Source: Legionella micdadei (lineage in GTDB: Bacteria; Pseudomonadota; Gammaproteobacteria; Legionellales; Legionellaceae). Taken from it: a stretch of 64,000 nt of DNA. This document shows, one piece after another, positions 45,377-54,970 of this stretch. The stretch covers positions 1 through 64,000 of the forward strand of contig NZ_LN614830.1 in NCBI RefSeq assembly GCF_000953635.1, in the 5' to 3' direction. The notes beneath the pieces were generated by a model. It was not told the origin of the DNA. It saw only the letters and a list, made by a program, of their open reading frames with translations, and ran no database searches. Made by a program: the position numbers and the translations under genes. How positions within the stretch are numbered: position 1 is the first letter of the stretch; each line of letters begins with the position of its first letter.

Positions 45377-46568
45377 AAGGCAAGTTGACATCCTTATTGT
45401 TGGCGGCGGATTAACTGGCGCCATTTTAATGCTGGCCCTAGCGAACAAAGGCTACAATATCCTATTGATTGATACCCATCCGCTTAGTGCAAAAGTCGAT
45501 GCTCATTTTGATGCCCGCACACTTGCGCTGTCACCTGCAAGTATACGTATTCTACAAATGCTGGATATCTGGCCCCTCTTGCAAAATAAAGGGACACCTA
45601 TTGAAACCATTCATGTTTCGGAGCAACGCCGTTTTGGCAGTACTACTTTAGCCAATGAAGCAAATAAGCCTTTAGGCTATGTGGTTGAAATGCAGCACAT
45701 TAACCACGCCTTATACCAACTGCTTGATGAACAGCATGTCTTGGCACCCGCAAAGCTTATCGCACTGGATAAAGACCAAGGGTTGGTTACAGTAGGCACT
45801 GAAAACGAAAATTATTCAATTAAGGCAAAACTCATTGTTGCAGCAGACGGCACAGACTCATCAGTGCGGCAATTAAGTGCCTTGCCGGTAAAAATCAAAG
45901 ATTATCAACAACAGGCTATAGTGGCGAATGTTGGTTTAGCAAGAGCCCATGGGAATCGGGCTTATGAGCGATTTACTGCGTCCGGGCCATTGGCGCTACT
46001 CCCTATGGCCGAAAATCGTGTTTCTTTGGTTTGGGCTTTGCCACCCGCGGAAGCCGCACGATTATCTGCTTTAGACGAGGCGGCATTTATACAAGCTTTA
46101 CAGAAAGCATTTGGCTATCGCTTGGGTCGATTTGTGCGGGTTGGCAAACGCGTTATTTTTCCTCTGAGGCAGGTCACGATGGCGAAAAAAGTGGATTGGC
46201 CGCTCGTTTTTGTGGGCAATGCGGCACACACACTTCATCCGGTAGCCGGACAGGGGTTTAATTTAGGCTTGCGTGATGTCGCCACACTTGCCCAATGCAT
46301 TACTCAACAGGGATTAAATGCAGCCATGTTGCAAAATTATCAATACATGCGCCAACATGATGAAATGGCTATTACCCGGTTTACCGATGGTTTGATTGAC
46401 GTGTTCACAAGTCAATTGCCAGGTATGGCATTGGCGCGAAATTTGGGATTAATTGCTGTCGATAATCTAAAAATTCTAAAACAATGTTTAACCCATTACA
46501 CCTCCGGCTTTGCAGGGGTTACGCCGGATTTGGTTTGCGGTATCGCTCTTGAGAAGAAGGGGGCTTAA
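45369..46568 (+). CDS. ubiH: 2-octaprenyl-6-methoxyphenol hydroxylase UbiH
   Basis: UbiH is a FAD monooxygenase that adds a ring hydroxyl in aerobic ubiquinone synthesis. It shows the FAD dinucleotide fold (DILIVGGGLTGAIL) at the N-terminus and the second FAD motif (VGNAAHTLHPVAGQGFNLGLRD) near residue 280. I prefer GTG 45369 because TGAGG lies nine bases upstream and the start overlaps the pepP stop; ATG 45348 would add seven residues. It is followed by the related ubiI with a one-base TAATG overlap. Confidence 0.92.
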   Translation: MVERQVDILIVGGGLTGAILMLALANKGYNILLIDTHPLSAKVDAHFDARTLALSPASIRILQMLDIWPLLQNKGTPIETIHVSEQRRFGSTTLANEANKPLGYVVEMQHINHALYQLLDEQHVLAPAKLIALDKDQGLVTVGTENENYSIKAKLIVAADGTDSSVRQLSALPVKIKDYQQQAIVANVGLARAHGNRAYERFTASGPLALLPMAENRVSLVWALPPAEAARLSALDEAAFIQALQKAFGYRLGRFVRVGKRVIFPLRQVTMAKKVDWPLVFVGNAAHTLHPVAGQGFNLGLRDVATLAQCITQQGLNAAMLQNYQYMRQHDEMAITRFTDGLIDVFTSQLPGMALARNLGLIAVDNLKILKQCLTHYTSGFAGVTPDLVCGIALEKKGA

Positions 46569-47743
46569 TGAACCAACCATTTGATGTGATTGTGATTGGG
46601 GGTGGCGTTGTTGGTTTAACTGCTGCACTGGCCATGGTTTCGCGCGGTTTTTCTGTCGCAGTGATTGATGCGGGAAGCATGACCGTTAATGCAACTGATA
46701 TCGATCCACGCGTTTATGCAATCAATCAAGCGTCCCAGGATTTATTGCAAGAACTTAAGGTCTGGGAGCATTTGGATAAAACCCGAGTATCACCTTATCG
46801 GGAGATGTATGTCTGGGATGCAGCAAGTGGTGCCCATATCGAGTTTGATGCGCGAACGATTGCAAGTGATCATTTAGGCTCTATTATTGAGGAGTCCGTG
46901 CTCAAACAAGCTATCTTGCATGCATTGGACTTGCAGAAAGCAAAATTAACTTTTTTGTCTTACCATATGGTAAGTAAAATCGAGATTGATGAAGATTGGA
47001 TTTCAGTCTCGGTAGGCGAAATGGGCTGGAAAGCCCAGTTGCTGATGGTTGCTGATGGGGGGAACTCGCCTTGTCGCCAATTGCTTAAAGTGCCCTTAAC
47101 AACATGGCCTTACCACCAGAATGCCTTGGTTGCTTTGGTCAACACGGAAAAGCCGCATCAACAGACTGCTTATCAAGTTTTCAATGAGGATGGACCGCTT
47201 GCTTTTCTTCCACTTAATGATGAAAACTTGTGTTCGATCGTTTGGTCCACAACACCTGCGCATGCTAAAAAATTAATGGAGCTTCCTGAAGAGGAATTCA
47301 ATGGCGATCTGACTAACGCATTTGCCCATAAATTAGGTGAAGTTAAATTAGCGAGCAGGCGTTATCAATTCCCTCTTACAATGCGCCATGCCAAACAATA
47401 CAGCGGAAAACGCTGGCTCTTGTTGGGCGATGCCGCACACACCATTCATCCACTTGCCGGCCTTGGTTTAAATGTGGGCTTGGCTGATGTGGCTGCCTGG
47501 CTTTCTTGCCTTAAGCGTTCAAATAATCGCTTAACAGCGCCAAAAATTTTAGGGGCTTATCAACGCCAGCGTAAATATGAAGTTTGGCAAATCATCGCCA
47601 TGATGGATGGCTTCAAATCACTCTTCACGAATTCCTTACCCCCGGTGGTCGCGCTGCGAGGTTTAGGTTTGCGGATATGTAATGAATTAACGCCAATGAA
47701 AAGACTATTTATTGAGCAGGCAGCAGGGAAAAAATTCACCTGA
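46568..47743 (+). CDS. ubiI: UbiH/UbiF/VisC family FAD hydroxylase, probably UbiI
   Basis: A second FAD monooxygenase of the ubiquinone pathway, 391 residues, with the N-terminal FAD fold (DVIVIGGGVVGLTAAL) and the motif GDAAHTIHPLAGLGLNVGLAD. By position after ubiH in the pepP-ubiH-ubiI order it should be UbiI, which hydroxylates C5 of the ring. Coq7 encoded elsewhere in the window would do C6. UbiI, UbiF and UbiL differ little in sequence, so the site specificity is inferred from gene order. Confidence 0.88.
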   Translation: MNQPFDVIVIGGGVVGLTAALAMVSRGFSVAVIDAGSMTVNATDIDPRVYAINQASQDLLQELKVWEHLDKTRVSPYREMYVWDAASGAHIEFDARTIASDHLGSIIEESVLKQAILHALDLQKAKLTFLSYHMVSKIEIDEDWISVSVGEMGWKAQLLMVADGGNSPCRQLLKVPLTTWPYHQNALVALVNTEKPHQQTAYQVFNEDGPLAFLPLNDENLCSIVWSTTPAHAKKLMELPEEEFNGDLTNAFAHKLGEVKLASRRYQFPLTMRHAKQYSGKRWLLLGDAAHTIHPLAGLGLNVGLADVAAWLSCLKRSNNRLTAPKILGAYQRQRKYEVWQIIAMMDGFKSLFTNSLPPVVALRGLGLRICNELTPMKRLFIEQAAGKKFT

Positions 47744-47918
47744 AATGGTTCGCAGGTATGTAACCCTTATCAATTTATAATGGTTCTGTCCTAACCTTTT
47801 AACATTACCCTCCTTAAGTACCCATTTTTGTTATATTGGAGTTGCGCTCATTCGTAGAAAAAAATTTCTGAATAAGGTATAAATCATTCTGTTTAAGTAA
47901 TCGATACCGGGACGTAGA

Positions 47919-48716
47919 ATGACCATTAAAAAATTGCCGATGGTACTACTAGGCTGTGCATTAGCAACGGATGTACTTGCAGGGGAGATGTATTCGCGTT
48001 CAGCTTATGATGACAGAAGTGGATGGCCTTTCGTTGCAACCTTAAGTGTCGGTCCTGCTTGGGCCAGGCCAGGGGAATCGCAGGTCCTTACGGTACAACC
48101 GAATATCAATACCGCCTATATTCCGCTGCCTGCGAGCCGCACAATTAAACTGGTTACCACCGCAAGGGGAACCAATACCTTATTCACCGGTGAGATTTTT
48201 CTCGGTTTGGTTGGCCAAATTAACTCAGTTGTGACTTCCCAGATAGGGGTAGCTTTTGGCGCCTCTTCACAGGTAAGAGTAAAAGGGAATGTTTTTGAGG
48301 ACTCTAATATTGAGTTTGGTAATTTCACTTACTCCTATGGAATAAGAAATGTGCGCGGGGCGCTTAAAGCAAAATTTTTATATGACCCCAACTATTACGA
48401 TTTGCTTCCCTACATCAGTGGCAGTGCTGGTATAGGTTATAACCATTCCTCGGGGTTTACCCTCAATACACGTTTGTTCCAGGAGATTCCTCCCCCCTCA
48501 TTTAGCGATGAAAGTAAGTCTGCTTTCAGTTATACGCTAGGTGCAGGATTGGAAACTGTGTTGGACGATAACTGGCATGTTGGTCTTGGTTACGAGTTTG
48601 CTGATTGGGGAAGGAGTAATTTAGGCCCGGCAATTGGCCAAACCCTTGGCACAGGTCCTCATATTAATAGTTTGCGTACCCACGAATTACAAATTAGTGT
48701 GAGTTACGTGTCTTAA
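47919..48716 (+). CDS. outer-membrane beta-barrel protein (OmpA-like 8-strand)
   Basis: The 265-residue product has a signal peptide (about 1-21, LLGCALATDVLAGE) and then alternating strands with glycine/aromatic turns, for instance LLPYISGSAGIGYNHSSGF and SYTLGAGLETVLDDNWHVGLGYEFADWG, which is typical of small Omp barrels; the C-terminal strand ends ISVSYVS. The protein family is not named with certainty. The next gene, a large exported repeat protein, starts 35 bp later, so both are probably in one operon. Confidence 0.75.
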   Translation: MTIKKLPMVLLGCALATDVLAGEMYSRSAYDDRSGWPFVATLSVGPAWARPGESQVLTVQPNINTAYIPLPASRTIKLVTTARGTNTLFTGEIFLGLVGQINSVVTSQIGVAFGASSQVRVKGNVFEDSNIEFGNFTYSYGIRNVRGALKAKFLYDPNYYDLLPYISGSAGIGYNHSSGFTLNTRLFQEIPPPSFSDESKSAFSYTLGAGLETVLDDNWHVGLGYEFADWGRSNLGPAIGQTLGTGPHINSLRTHELQISVSYVS

Positions 48717-48751
48717 CTAAGTGTTTAGCTATCTCTTCAAGGATTGATTTT

Positions 48752-51382
48752 ATGAAGAAGACTTCATTGCGGCAATGGGCTGCTACGGTTTTTCTCTTGA
48801 TTACTGCGTTTGTAGCTCAAGCAGCTGAAGTCAAATTTAATATTCTCCCTGTGGTAAGGGCGCCTTATGTGATGCCGGCGAACGGCTTTGCGTATGCGCA
48901 ATACATGATCACAAATAACACAGGGGTTGCCCGCGAATTAACAACAGTACCCATTCCTGGCGTCCACCACGTTGTCACCAATGCACCGGGTACATGCCGA
49001 TCACCGTTTGTTTTGGCGCATGGCCAATCCTGTCTTCTGATTTTGGAATTAATTGCGCATGAAATGGTTGGCGGCGTGCATTCTGGACCCGTTGTATGTA
49101 AGACGATGGGACCAGGTGATAATCGGCCGGATGCCTTTCTTTGTTCACAACCTTATCCAACGGATATTATGCAGGTTAATCTGAGTCCTGCTTTGCTTGC
49201 GAGCCTCTCAGCAACGCCTTCTTCTTTAGCCTTTGGTGTCGGAAATAGTGGAACACTCACTATCACAAACACAAGCTCGATTGGTTTCGTGCAACACTTG
49301 GATGTTCACTTTATTGTTAATACCGCTATATCATTGACCAGTAGCACCTGCCCATCTCATTTGGCTCCAGGGGCGTCCTGTGTTCTCAAATTTGCTTCAG
49401 GTTCGCCGGCAACGACAACCCTGTCGGTTATGGGAACAAATACCAACCAACTGCTTATCCCTATAACCGCCTCCAATATTAATCTCAGCGTTTCACCTAA
49501 TCCTTTGGTCTTAGGGGTAGGGAATTCTGGCTCAGTAACTGTGACCAATACAAGTACAACGGATTTTGCCCAGAATATTAGTGCAAGGGTTCCTGCTGGT
49601 GCAAATATTCAAGTAAGCTCTAATACCTGCCCCTCATCTTTGTCCCCTGGCAATTCTTGTACAATTACCTTTTCTGCATCAGGGGTACAATCAACTATCA
49701 CTGTGCCAATCCAAGGAACGAACACGAATCCAGTAAATTTGGCGGTCTCTGCTAAAGCGGTCCGGATTTCTGCGAGTCCAAATCTTACTTTAGGCATCAA
49801 TCAGCTAGGGACAATTACGGTGACTAATCTGTCATCAACGGACACGGTATATAATGTTCAACCTACAATCCCTTCAGGTTCGGGAATAACAGCAACAACC
49901 AGTCCAGCTTGTGCTACTGTGGGGCCTGGGGGCTCTTGCACGATTCGAGTTTCTGGTTCATTCCTGCAACCAAGCGGAGTCAATATTCTTATTCAAGGAT
50001 CGAATACCAATCAAACCGCTGTAAAGATTACCATTATACAGGCTACCCTTGAGGTGATACCCAATCCGCTTGCTTTGGAAGAAGGTGGGGCTACTAACAG
50101 CGTTACAGTGACGAACCTCTCTACGGTAGCAGTTACAAGCAATATTTTGCCTGCAGTAGGAACAACAAGTCCACAAGGTGTGGAAGTTACGGCCAATACC
50201 TGTAACTTTTCGCCATCTTCCCCCTTTCTGCCATTTACATCCTGCACAATAACATTCCAGGCGCCAAGCAGCTCCTCAGATAGCCAATTTACCATTCAAA
50301 GTGTAACGCCTAATGCAACTAACGCTACTGTGCTCACGGTTACAGTGAATCCGGTGGTTATTTCGATTTCTCCTACCAAGTTGACCCTTGACGCTGGTTC
50401 CCCTGGTTCCACGGGGGTAGTCACAATAACCAATACCTCAGCAACAACCGCCGCACTGAATTTGGCGGCAAATCCGACGACCCTGTTTGACAGCACTACC
50501 TGCGGGCCTTCTCTCGCTCCATCAGGTACCTGTACAATGACATTCCATGGTAACACTACCTCTGCCACTGATCTTGTCAATATCAGCGGTGATAATACCA
50601 ATACTGTACAGTTAACAATTATTACCCAAAACACGAATTTAACTCTCGTCCCCACAATATCGGGAAATCCATACATTACCGTATCGCCCACTGCTAGCAC
50701 ACAGACGATTTATTCGGTAACTTACAACAACACATCTGGACCCGCCATTGATATATCGCTTGTGCTGCCCTCTGGCTGGACAAGAGTAACAGAAGTCGAT
50801 AACTTTTGTACGGGTATCTTTCCTGGACAGACTTGCACCATTGGCCTTGTCTCAGATACGGCATACATTGCCGATAATATACATGCTCTAGCTTCAACAG
50901 GAGGTGTTTCAAACAATTTGGCTGTCGGTTTTATCCAGGATGGTGGTTTTGTTTTTGATATTACTGGTGGGGTGGTAACGGTTGCTGATCAGGGCGATGC
51001 TAGTCAAACTCTATCATGGCAAGTAACCAATGCTTCCACAATGGCGATTAGTACGACCAACGGATTAGCTAATACTCAAGCAATAATACAAAACTCGGGT
51101 ACAGGGAATGCACCTGCTGCTGAGGATTGCTATGCTCAAACATCCCCTCAACAAAAATTTCTTCCAGCGTCAGGGCAATTAGCTGAAATGTATGCTAACT
51201 TGGCTTACCTCGGTTTAGGCAATTTCGGAGGCTTACCCTATTGGAGTTCCACAGAGGTTAATTTTACTGAAGCATATGCTGTAAATCTCACTAATACTGC
51301 AAATCCCACGACAAATCCATACCCTGATACAAAAGGTTTAGCCTTGTTGGTGAGATGCGCTTATGTTGCAGGATACCCGTAA
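48752..51382 (+). CDS. large exported Ig-like repeat protein with Lcl-like C-terminus
   Basis: The 876-residue product has a signal peptide (about 1-24). After an N-terminal domain it carries about six Ig-like beta-sandwich repeats of roughly 90-100 residues (about 140-730). Each has a GNSGTVTVTNTS-type strand and a Cys pair in TCPSSLSPGNSC-like turns, so disulfides are likely. The last 130 residues (VVTVADQGDASQTLSW... to WSSTEVNFTEAYAVNL and LLVRCAYV) resemble the DUF1566/Lcl_C domain seen in Legionella surface proteins. It could be a surface or secreted adhesin. It lies between a barrel protein and TolC/MacAB-like genes, which may help export it (inference). Confidence 0.75.
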   Translation: MKKTSLRQWAATVFLLITAFVAQAAEVKFNILPVVRAPYVMPANGFAYAQYMITNNTGVARELTTVPIPGVHHVVTNAPGTCRSPFVLAHGQSCLLILELIAHEMVGGVHSGPVVCKTMGPGDNRPDAFLCSQPYPTDIMQVNLSPALLASLSATPSSLAFGVGNSGTLTITNTSSIGFVQHLDVHFIVNTAISLTSSTCPSHLAPGASCVLKFASGSPATTTLSVMGTNTNQLLIPITASNINLSVSPNPLVLGVGNSGSVTVTNTSTTDFAQNISARVPAGANIQVSSNTCPSSLSPGNSCTITFSASGVQSTITVPIQGTNTNPVNLAVSAKAVRISASPNLTLGINQLGTITVTNLSSTDTVYNVQPTIPSGSGITATTSPACATVGPGGSCTIRVSGSFLQPSGVNILIQGSNTNQTAVKITIIQATLEVIPNPLALEEGGATNSVTVTNLSTVAVTSNILPAVGTTSPQGVEVTANTCNFSPSSPFLPFTSCTITFQAPSSSSDSQFTIQSVTPNATNATVLTVTVNPVVISISPTKLTLDAGSPGSTGVVTITNTSATTAALNLAANPTTLFDSTTCGPSLAPSGTCTMTFHGNTTSATDLVNISGDNTNTVQLTIITQNTNLTLVPTISGNPYITVSPTASTQTIYSVTYNNTSGPAIDISLVLPSGWTRVTEVDNFCTGIFPGQTCTIGLVSDTAYIADNIHALASTGGVSNNLAVGFIQDGGFVFDITGGVVTVADQGDASQTLSWQVTNASTMAISTTNGLANTQAIIQNSGTGNAPAAEDCYAQTSPQQKFLPASGQLAEMYANLAYLGLGNFGGLPYWSSTEVNFTEAYAVNLTNTANPTTNPYPDTKGLALLVRCAYVAGYP

Positions 51383-51451
51383 TACAAAATACTTCTGTAT
51401 TCAAGGAAAATATGGTTTAATTTTAAACATGAAGATTTTCAGGGTTTATGA

Positions 51452-53152
51452 GTGGCGCTTTTAATCAATTGGCAGCTGTTGCTGCTGGGCAGTTGCCTTG
51501 TAGCGAGTAATTCTTTGCTTGCCGCCCCTCCTGCACCTGTTATCCCCACTGGTAATAGCTCTCCCCCTTCCTCTACACGGAACATAGAAGTAAAAAGTGA
51601 GCGTGAGTTATTACCTCAGCCTGAGCCAACAACTTTGTACCGCTGGGTAGATAAGCCGGCCGCTGAGGCTGCTCGCGTTTCTGAGGCGAATGAGCGCTTG
51701 CAAAAGGCGATTAGTAGCCCTGAATTCATGCTTGATCATTGGGTGGATCTGCCCACTTCACCTGAGGTCCGTCATAAAAAAGCGCAGCGCTTAAGTTTGC
51801 GCGAAGCGATTTTGCTTGCTCTGCGTTATAACCCAAATATTCAAAATGCGGAATTGGATCGTATCATCCAGCGGTATGAGTTGCGATTGGCGCATAATGA
51901 GTTTGAGTTGCAATATGCTTTGGCTGGCGCTGCTTCTGTGGAGAAAAGCCGTTACAGTGGTGTGGGTAATACGACGAATAAAAGCTTTATTGCTTCGCCT
52001 GAAGTGAATTTGAAAACTAAACTAGGTACGCAAATAGGGTTAAACATCGATAATAATGTAGCGAATTACAATAGTTACTCACCCGTGTTAAATTTTTCCA
52101 TCAACCAGCCTTTATTACGAGGATTTGGTAAAGCAGCCAATGAAGCGGGATTATTGGATGCAATCGACAATGAATGGTTAAATAAATTAAATTTACAACA
52201 GTCGGTTATTGATCAAATCACCCAGGTCATCACTGCTTACCGGGCATTGATTTTAAGCGGTAATAATTTGCAAAACCAAAAACTGCAATTGCAGGAGGCA
52301 CGAAAAACTTATGAAATCAATGAGAAAAAGATAGCCGCAGGCCAATTAGAGCCTACAGGCAATATTCAGCAATCCTATCAAATTGAGTCATTGAGTTTAA
52401 TGGTCGAACAGGCTGAAAACGATTTTAAAATTGCTGCCCAAGATTTGCTGCAAACGATAGGCTTGGATCCTAAAATGCGCCTATCGGTACCGAGCAATGT
52501 CGTCGTTAAAAAAATCATTGTACCGGATTTAAAAGAGTCCATTGAGTGGGCACTGCAACATAACACGCAATATTTAGCGCAAAAAATGGTCTTGCGTGCC
52601 GATGAAAGAGCGTATAAGGTGGCTAAAAACCAACAGCTCTGGCAGCTGGATGTGGGCGCTAATGTGCAAAGCGGCAGAATCAACGAGGTCGATGGCCAAA
52701 GAGGTTTTCCTTCCATCTACAATGGACAAAACATCAACCAAACTGCCAGGGTCACCTTAACGATTCCCTTGCACGATCTGAGTCGCCGCAGCCAACTCAT
52801 TTCCGCTAAAGTGAGGTTGGAAAAAGATCGCTTGAATCTGATAGCGCTGAAGCGAAGCTTAGAGACGACTATCACCAATACCATCAATAGCATTGAAAGC
52901 TTGGCAAAACGGTACCAACTTGCGGAAAAGCAAGTTGCTTTGGCTGAAAAATCCTATGAACTGGAAAAGAAGAAACAACAAGCCGGCATTGCCAGTGCTT
53001 TGGATGTGAATAATACGCAGAACCAATTGATTCAGGCACAAATGGGTCTAATTGGTGCTAAAATAGCCTACCTTAATCAATTATCCACCCTTGATCGCAT
53101 TTTGGGTAAAACCCTCGATCATTGGCAAATTAAACTTAGGTACGGTGCATGA
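51452..53152 (+). CDS. TolC-family outer-membrane channel
   Basis: The 566-residue product has a signal peptide (about 1-24), a low-complexity proline-rich N-terminal part (to about 70) and then the paired outer-membrane efflux protein repeats (LREAILLALRYNPNIQNAELD at the start of repeat one; the second from about 355, with QQAGIASALDVNNTQNQLIQAQ near the end). TolC proteins form trimeric tunnels across the outer membrane. GTG 51452 is used; no ATG in frame gives a signal peptide. The adaptor gene overlaps its end by 4 bp. Confidence 0.88.
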   Translation: MALLINWQLLLLGSCLVASNSLLAAPPAPVIPTGNSSPPSSTRNIEVKSERELLPQPEPTTLYRWVDKPAAEAARVSEANERLQKAISSPEFMLDHWVDLPTSPEVRHKKAQRLSLREAILLALRYNPNIQNAELDRIIQRYELRLAHNEFELQYALAGAASVEKSRYSGVGNTTNKSFIASPEVNLKTKLGTQIGLNIDNNVANYNSYSPVLNFSINQPLLRGFGKAANEAGLLDAIDNEWLNKLNLQQSVIDQITQVITAYRALILSGNNLQNQKLQLQEARKTYEINEKKIAAGQLEPTGNIQQSYQIESLSLMVEQAENDFKIAAQDLLQTIGLDPKMRLSVPSNVVVKKIIVPDLKESIEWALQHNTQYLAQKMVLRADERAYKVAKNQQLWQLDVGANVQSGRINEVDGQRGFPSIYNGQNINQTARVTLTIPLHDLSRRSQLISAKVRLEKDRLNLIALKRSLETTITNTINSIESLAKRYQLAEKQVALAEKSYELEKKKQQAGIASALDVNNTQNQLIQAQMGLIGAKIAYLNQLSTLDRILGKTLDHWQIKLRYGA

Positions 53153-54288
53153 GAAACAGGCTAATATTCATTTTTGCTTTACTCAGTTTACTGGTAGGCT
53201 GTGGAAATCATGCTGAGCAAAAGAAAAATGCTGCTCAGACTTATGTGGTTAAACCGGAACCCGTGCATAAATCACTTTATTTCACTGGCACAATTCAGCC
53301 TTTACATGAAAGCGCGCTAACAAGCCCGATGGATGCTGTGGTTGAAACCCTGCATTACCATTATGGGCAGCATGTTAAAAAAGGAGATGTCGTTGTCACG
53401 TTAAATTCCAACGAATTACAAAAACAATATAACGATACGCTGACTGAGTACCTCAAAGCGAAGGATAATTTTACTGTTGCACAGTCAAAATTTAATGGCA
53501 CCCAAGAGCTTTGGAATGCCGGGTTGATATCAAAAAATAACTTCTTAAGTGAAAAATCAAGCTTAGCAACAGCTAAAGTCAGTTTGATTCAAGCCACCCG
53601 ACGGCTAACTGAAATGCTGGAAAAAATGGATGACGGGAATGCCCAACATTTATCGGAATTGAATATTGCTGAGTTCGAGAAAGTAAGGCAGGCTTTGGCA
53701 GGTCAACACAATTTAATTCACCTAAAAGCCCCAGCCGATGGCGTCTTGCTTTATCCTCCCAAATCAGGGGAAGAGAACTCAGGGAAATTAAGTGTGGGAT
53801 CAACTGTGAAAGCAGGACAAGTGCTTGCACTGATCGGTGATTTAACAGGGGTTAGCGTCGAAATCGACATACCAGAAATTGATATCGATAAAATCCGCCC
53901 AGGCATGCGCGCCAAGGTGACAGGTGTTGCTTTAGGCAACCATGTCTTAAAAGGCGAGTTGGTTGCCGTGAATGCGCAAGCAACAACCACTCCCGGAGGC
54001 GCCCTGCCCTCATTCAGTGCAGTGGTTGAAGTGAAAGCGCTTAATGAATTACAGCGTCCCTGGATTAAAGTAGGCATGAGTGCCGAAATTGAAATCGCTG
54101 TTGACAGCAATGAACAACTCCTTGTGCCCATCACGGCGGTGAGGCAGGAGAAAGGCAGATCCATCGTCAAAATAATCACAAAAAACGGTTCACCAGAAAC
54201 ACGTGTCGTAACAACGGGTGCAGCGCTTGCCGATAAGGTAGTTGTTGCCTCCGGCCTTAAATCGGGTGACGTGGTGGCCTATGACTAG
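53149..54288 (+). CDS. MacA-like periplasmic adaptor lipoprotein
   Basis: The 379-residue protein is a membrane fusion protein that would link inner-membrane pump and TolC. It begins with a lipoprotein signal (SLLVGC, acylated Cys at about residue 18). A lipoyl/biotinyl-like half (LTSPMDAVVETLHYHYGQHVKKGDVVVTL), a helical hairpin (about 90-185), the returning lipoyl half (LKAPADGVLLYPP), beta-barrel and membrane-proximal domains follow. MacA usually has an uncleaved transmembrane anchor, so the lipid anchor is a difference. Its start overlaps the TolC-like gene and its stop overlaps the ATPase gene. Confidence 0.88.
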   Translation: MRNRLIFIFALLSLLVGCGNHAEQKKNAAQTYVVKPEPVHKSLYFTGTIQPLHESALTSPMDAVVETLHYHYGQHVKKGDVVVTLNSNELQKQYNDTLTEYLKAKDNFTVAQSKFNGTQELWNAGLISKNNFLSEKSSLATAKVSLIQATRRLTEMLEKMDDGNAQHLSELNIAEFEKVRQALAGQHNLIHLKAPADGVLLYPPKSGEENSGKLSVGSTVKAGQVLALIGDLTGVSVEIDIPEIDIDKIRPGMRAKVTGVALGNHVLKGELVAVNAQATTTPGGALPSFSAVVEVKALNELQRPWIKVGMSAEIEIAVDSNEQLLVPITAVRQEKGRSIVKIITKNGSPETRVVTTGAALADKVVVASGLKSGDVVAYD

Positions 54289-54970
54289 TGACGCGTTGAT
54301 TGCCCTAAACAACATCGTTAAAACCTATACAATTGGCGGCGTGAGCGCCAAAGTGCTTAAGGAAGTCTCCCTGACTGTGGATGAAGGGGAATTGCTTGCC
54401 ATCGTGGGTGCCTCAGGTTCGGGTAAATCCACCTTAATGAACATTATCGGTTTACTGGATAAGGCGGATGGCGGCAATTACTTGCTTCGTGGCAACAATG
54501 TCGCGGGCTTAAGTGAAGATGCCTTAGCTATTTTACGCAATCAAAGTATTGGATTTGTATTTCAGCAATTTAATTTGTTGCCACGGTTTAATGCCAAACA
54601 AAATATTGCCTTGCCTTTAACCTACCGAAGCGTTGCACAAGCTGAAATCGATGAGCGTGTGGCTTATGCCCTTGCTCGTGTGGGAATGCAATCATTCGCT
54701 GAACATCGCCCCACGCAATTATCAGGTGGACAGCAACAGCGCATTGCGATTGCGCGCGCGCTGGTGGGGGAGCCGAAAGTGATTTTAGCGGATGAGCCCA
54801 CAGGGGCTTTAGATTCTCGCACAGGGAGTGAGGTGATGAATCTATTTTTAGCTCTTCATAATGAGGGACGAACCATTATTTTGGTAACCCATGATGAGCA
54901 AGTTGCCGCCCAATGCGCAAGGCGCATAACCTTGGCAGATGGGCGAATCATTGCAGAGAGCAGGCGATGA
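54281..54970 (+). CDS. MacB-like ABC transporter ATPase subunit
   Basis: The 229-residue ATPase has Walker A (GASGSGKSTLMNIIG), a Q-loop, the ABC signature LSGGQQQRIAIARAL and Walker B (VILADEPTGALD), as in the MacB/LolD family. In MacB the ATPase and permease are fused; here the permease is a separate gene that starts four bases before this one ends. ATG 54281 overlaps the adaptor stop; a longer frame from 54242 is open but has no reason to be used. Confidence 0.93.
   Translation: MTSDALIALNNIVKTYTIGGVSAKVLKEVSLTVDEGELLAIVGASGSGKSTLMNIIGLLDKADGGNYLLRGNNVAGLSEDALAILRNQSIGFVFQQFNLLPRFNAKQNIALPLTYRSVAQAEIDERVAYALARVGMQSFAEHRPTQLSGGQQQRIAIARALVGEPKVILADEPTGALDSRTGSEVMNLFLALHNEGRTIILVTHDEQVAAQCARRITLADGRIIAESRR

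Noticed and set aside
47790-47830. PmrA-like box before the barrel gene at 47919
   Set aside because: A lone CTTAAG without a second half-site at the right distance.
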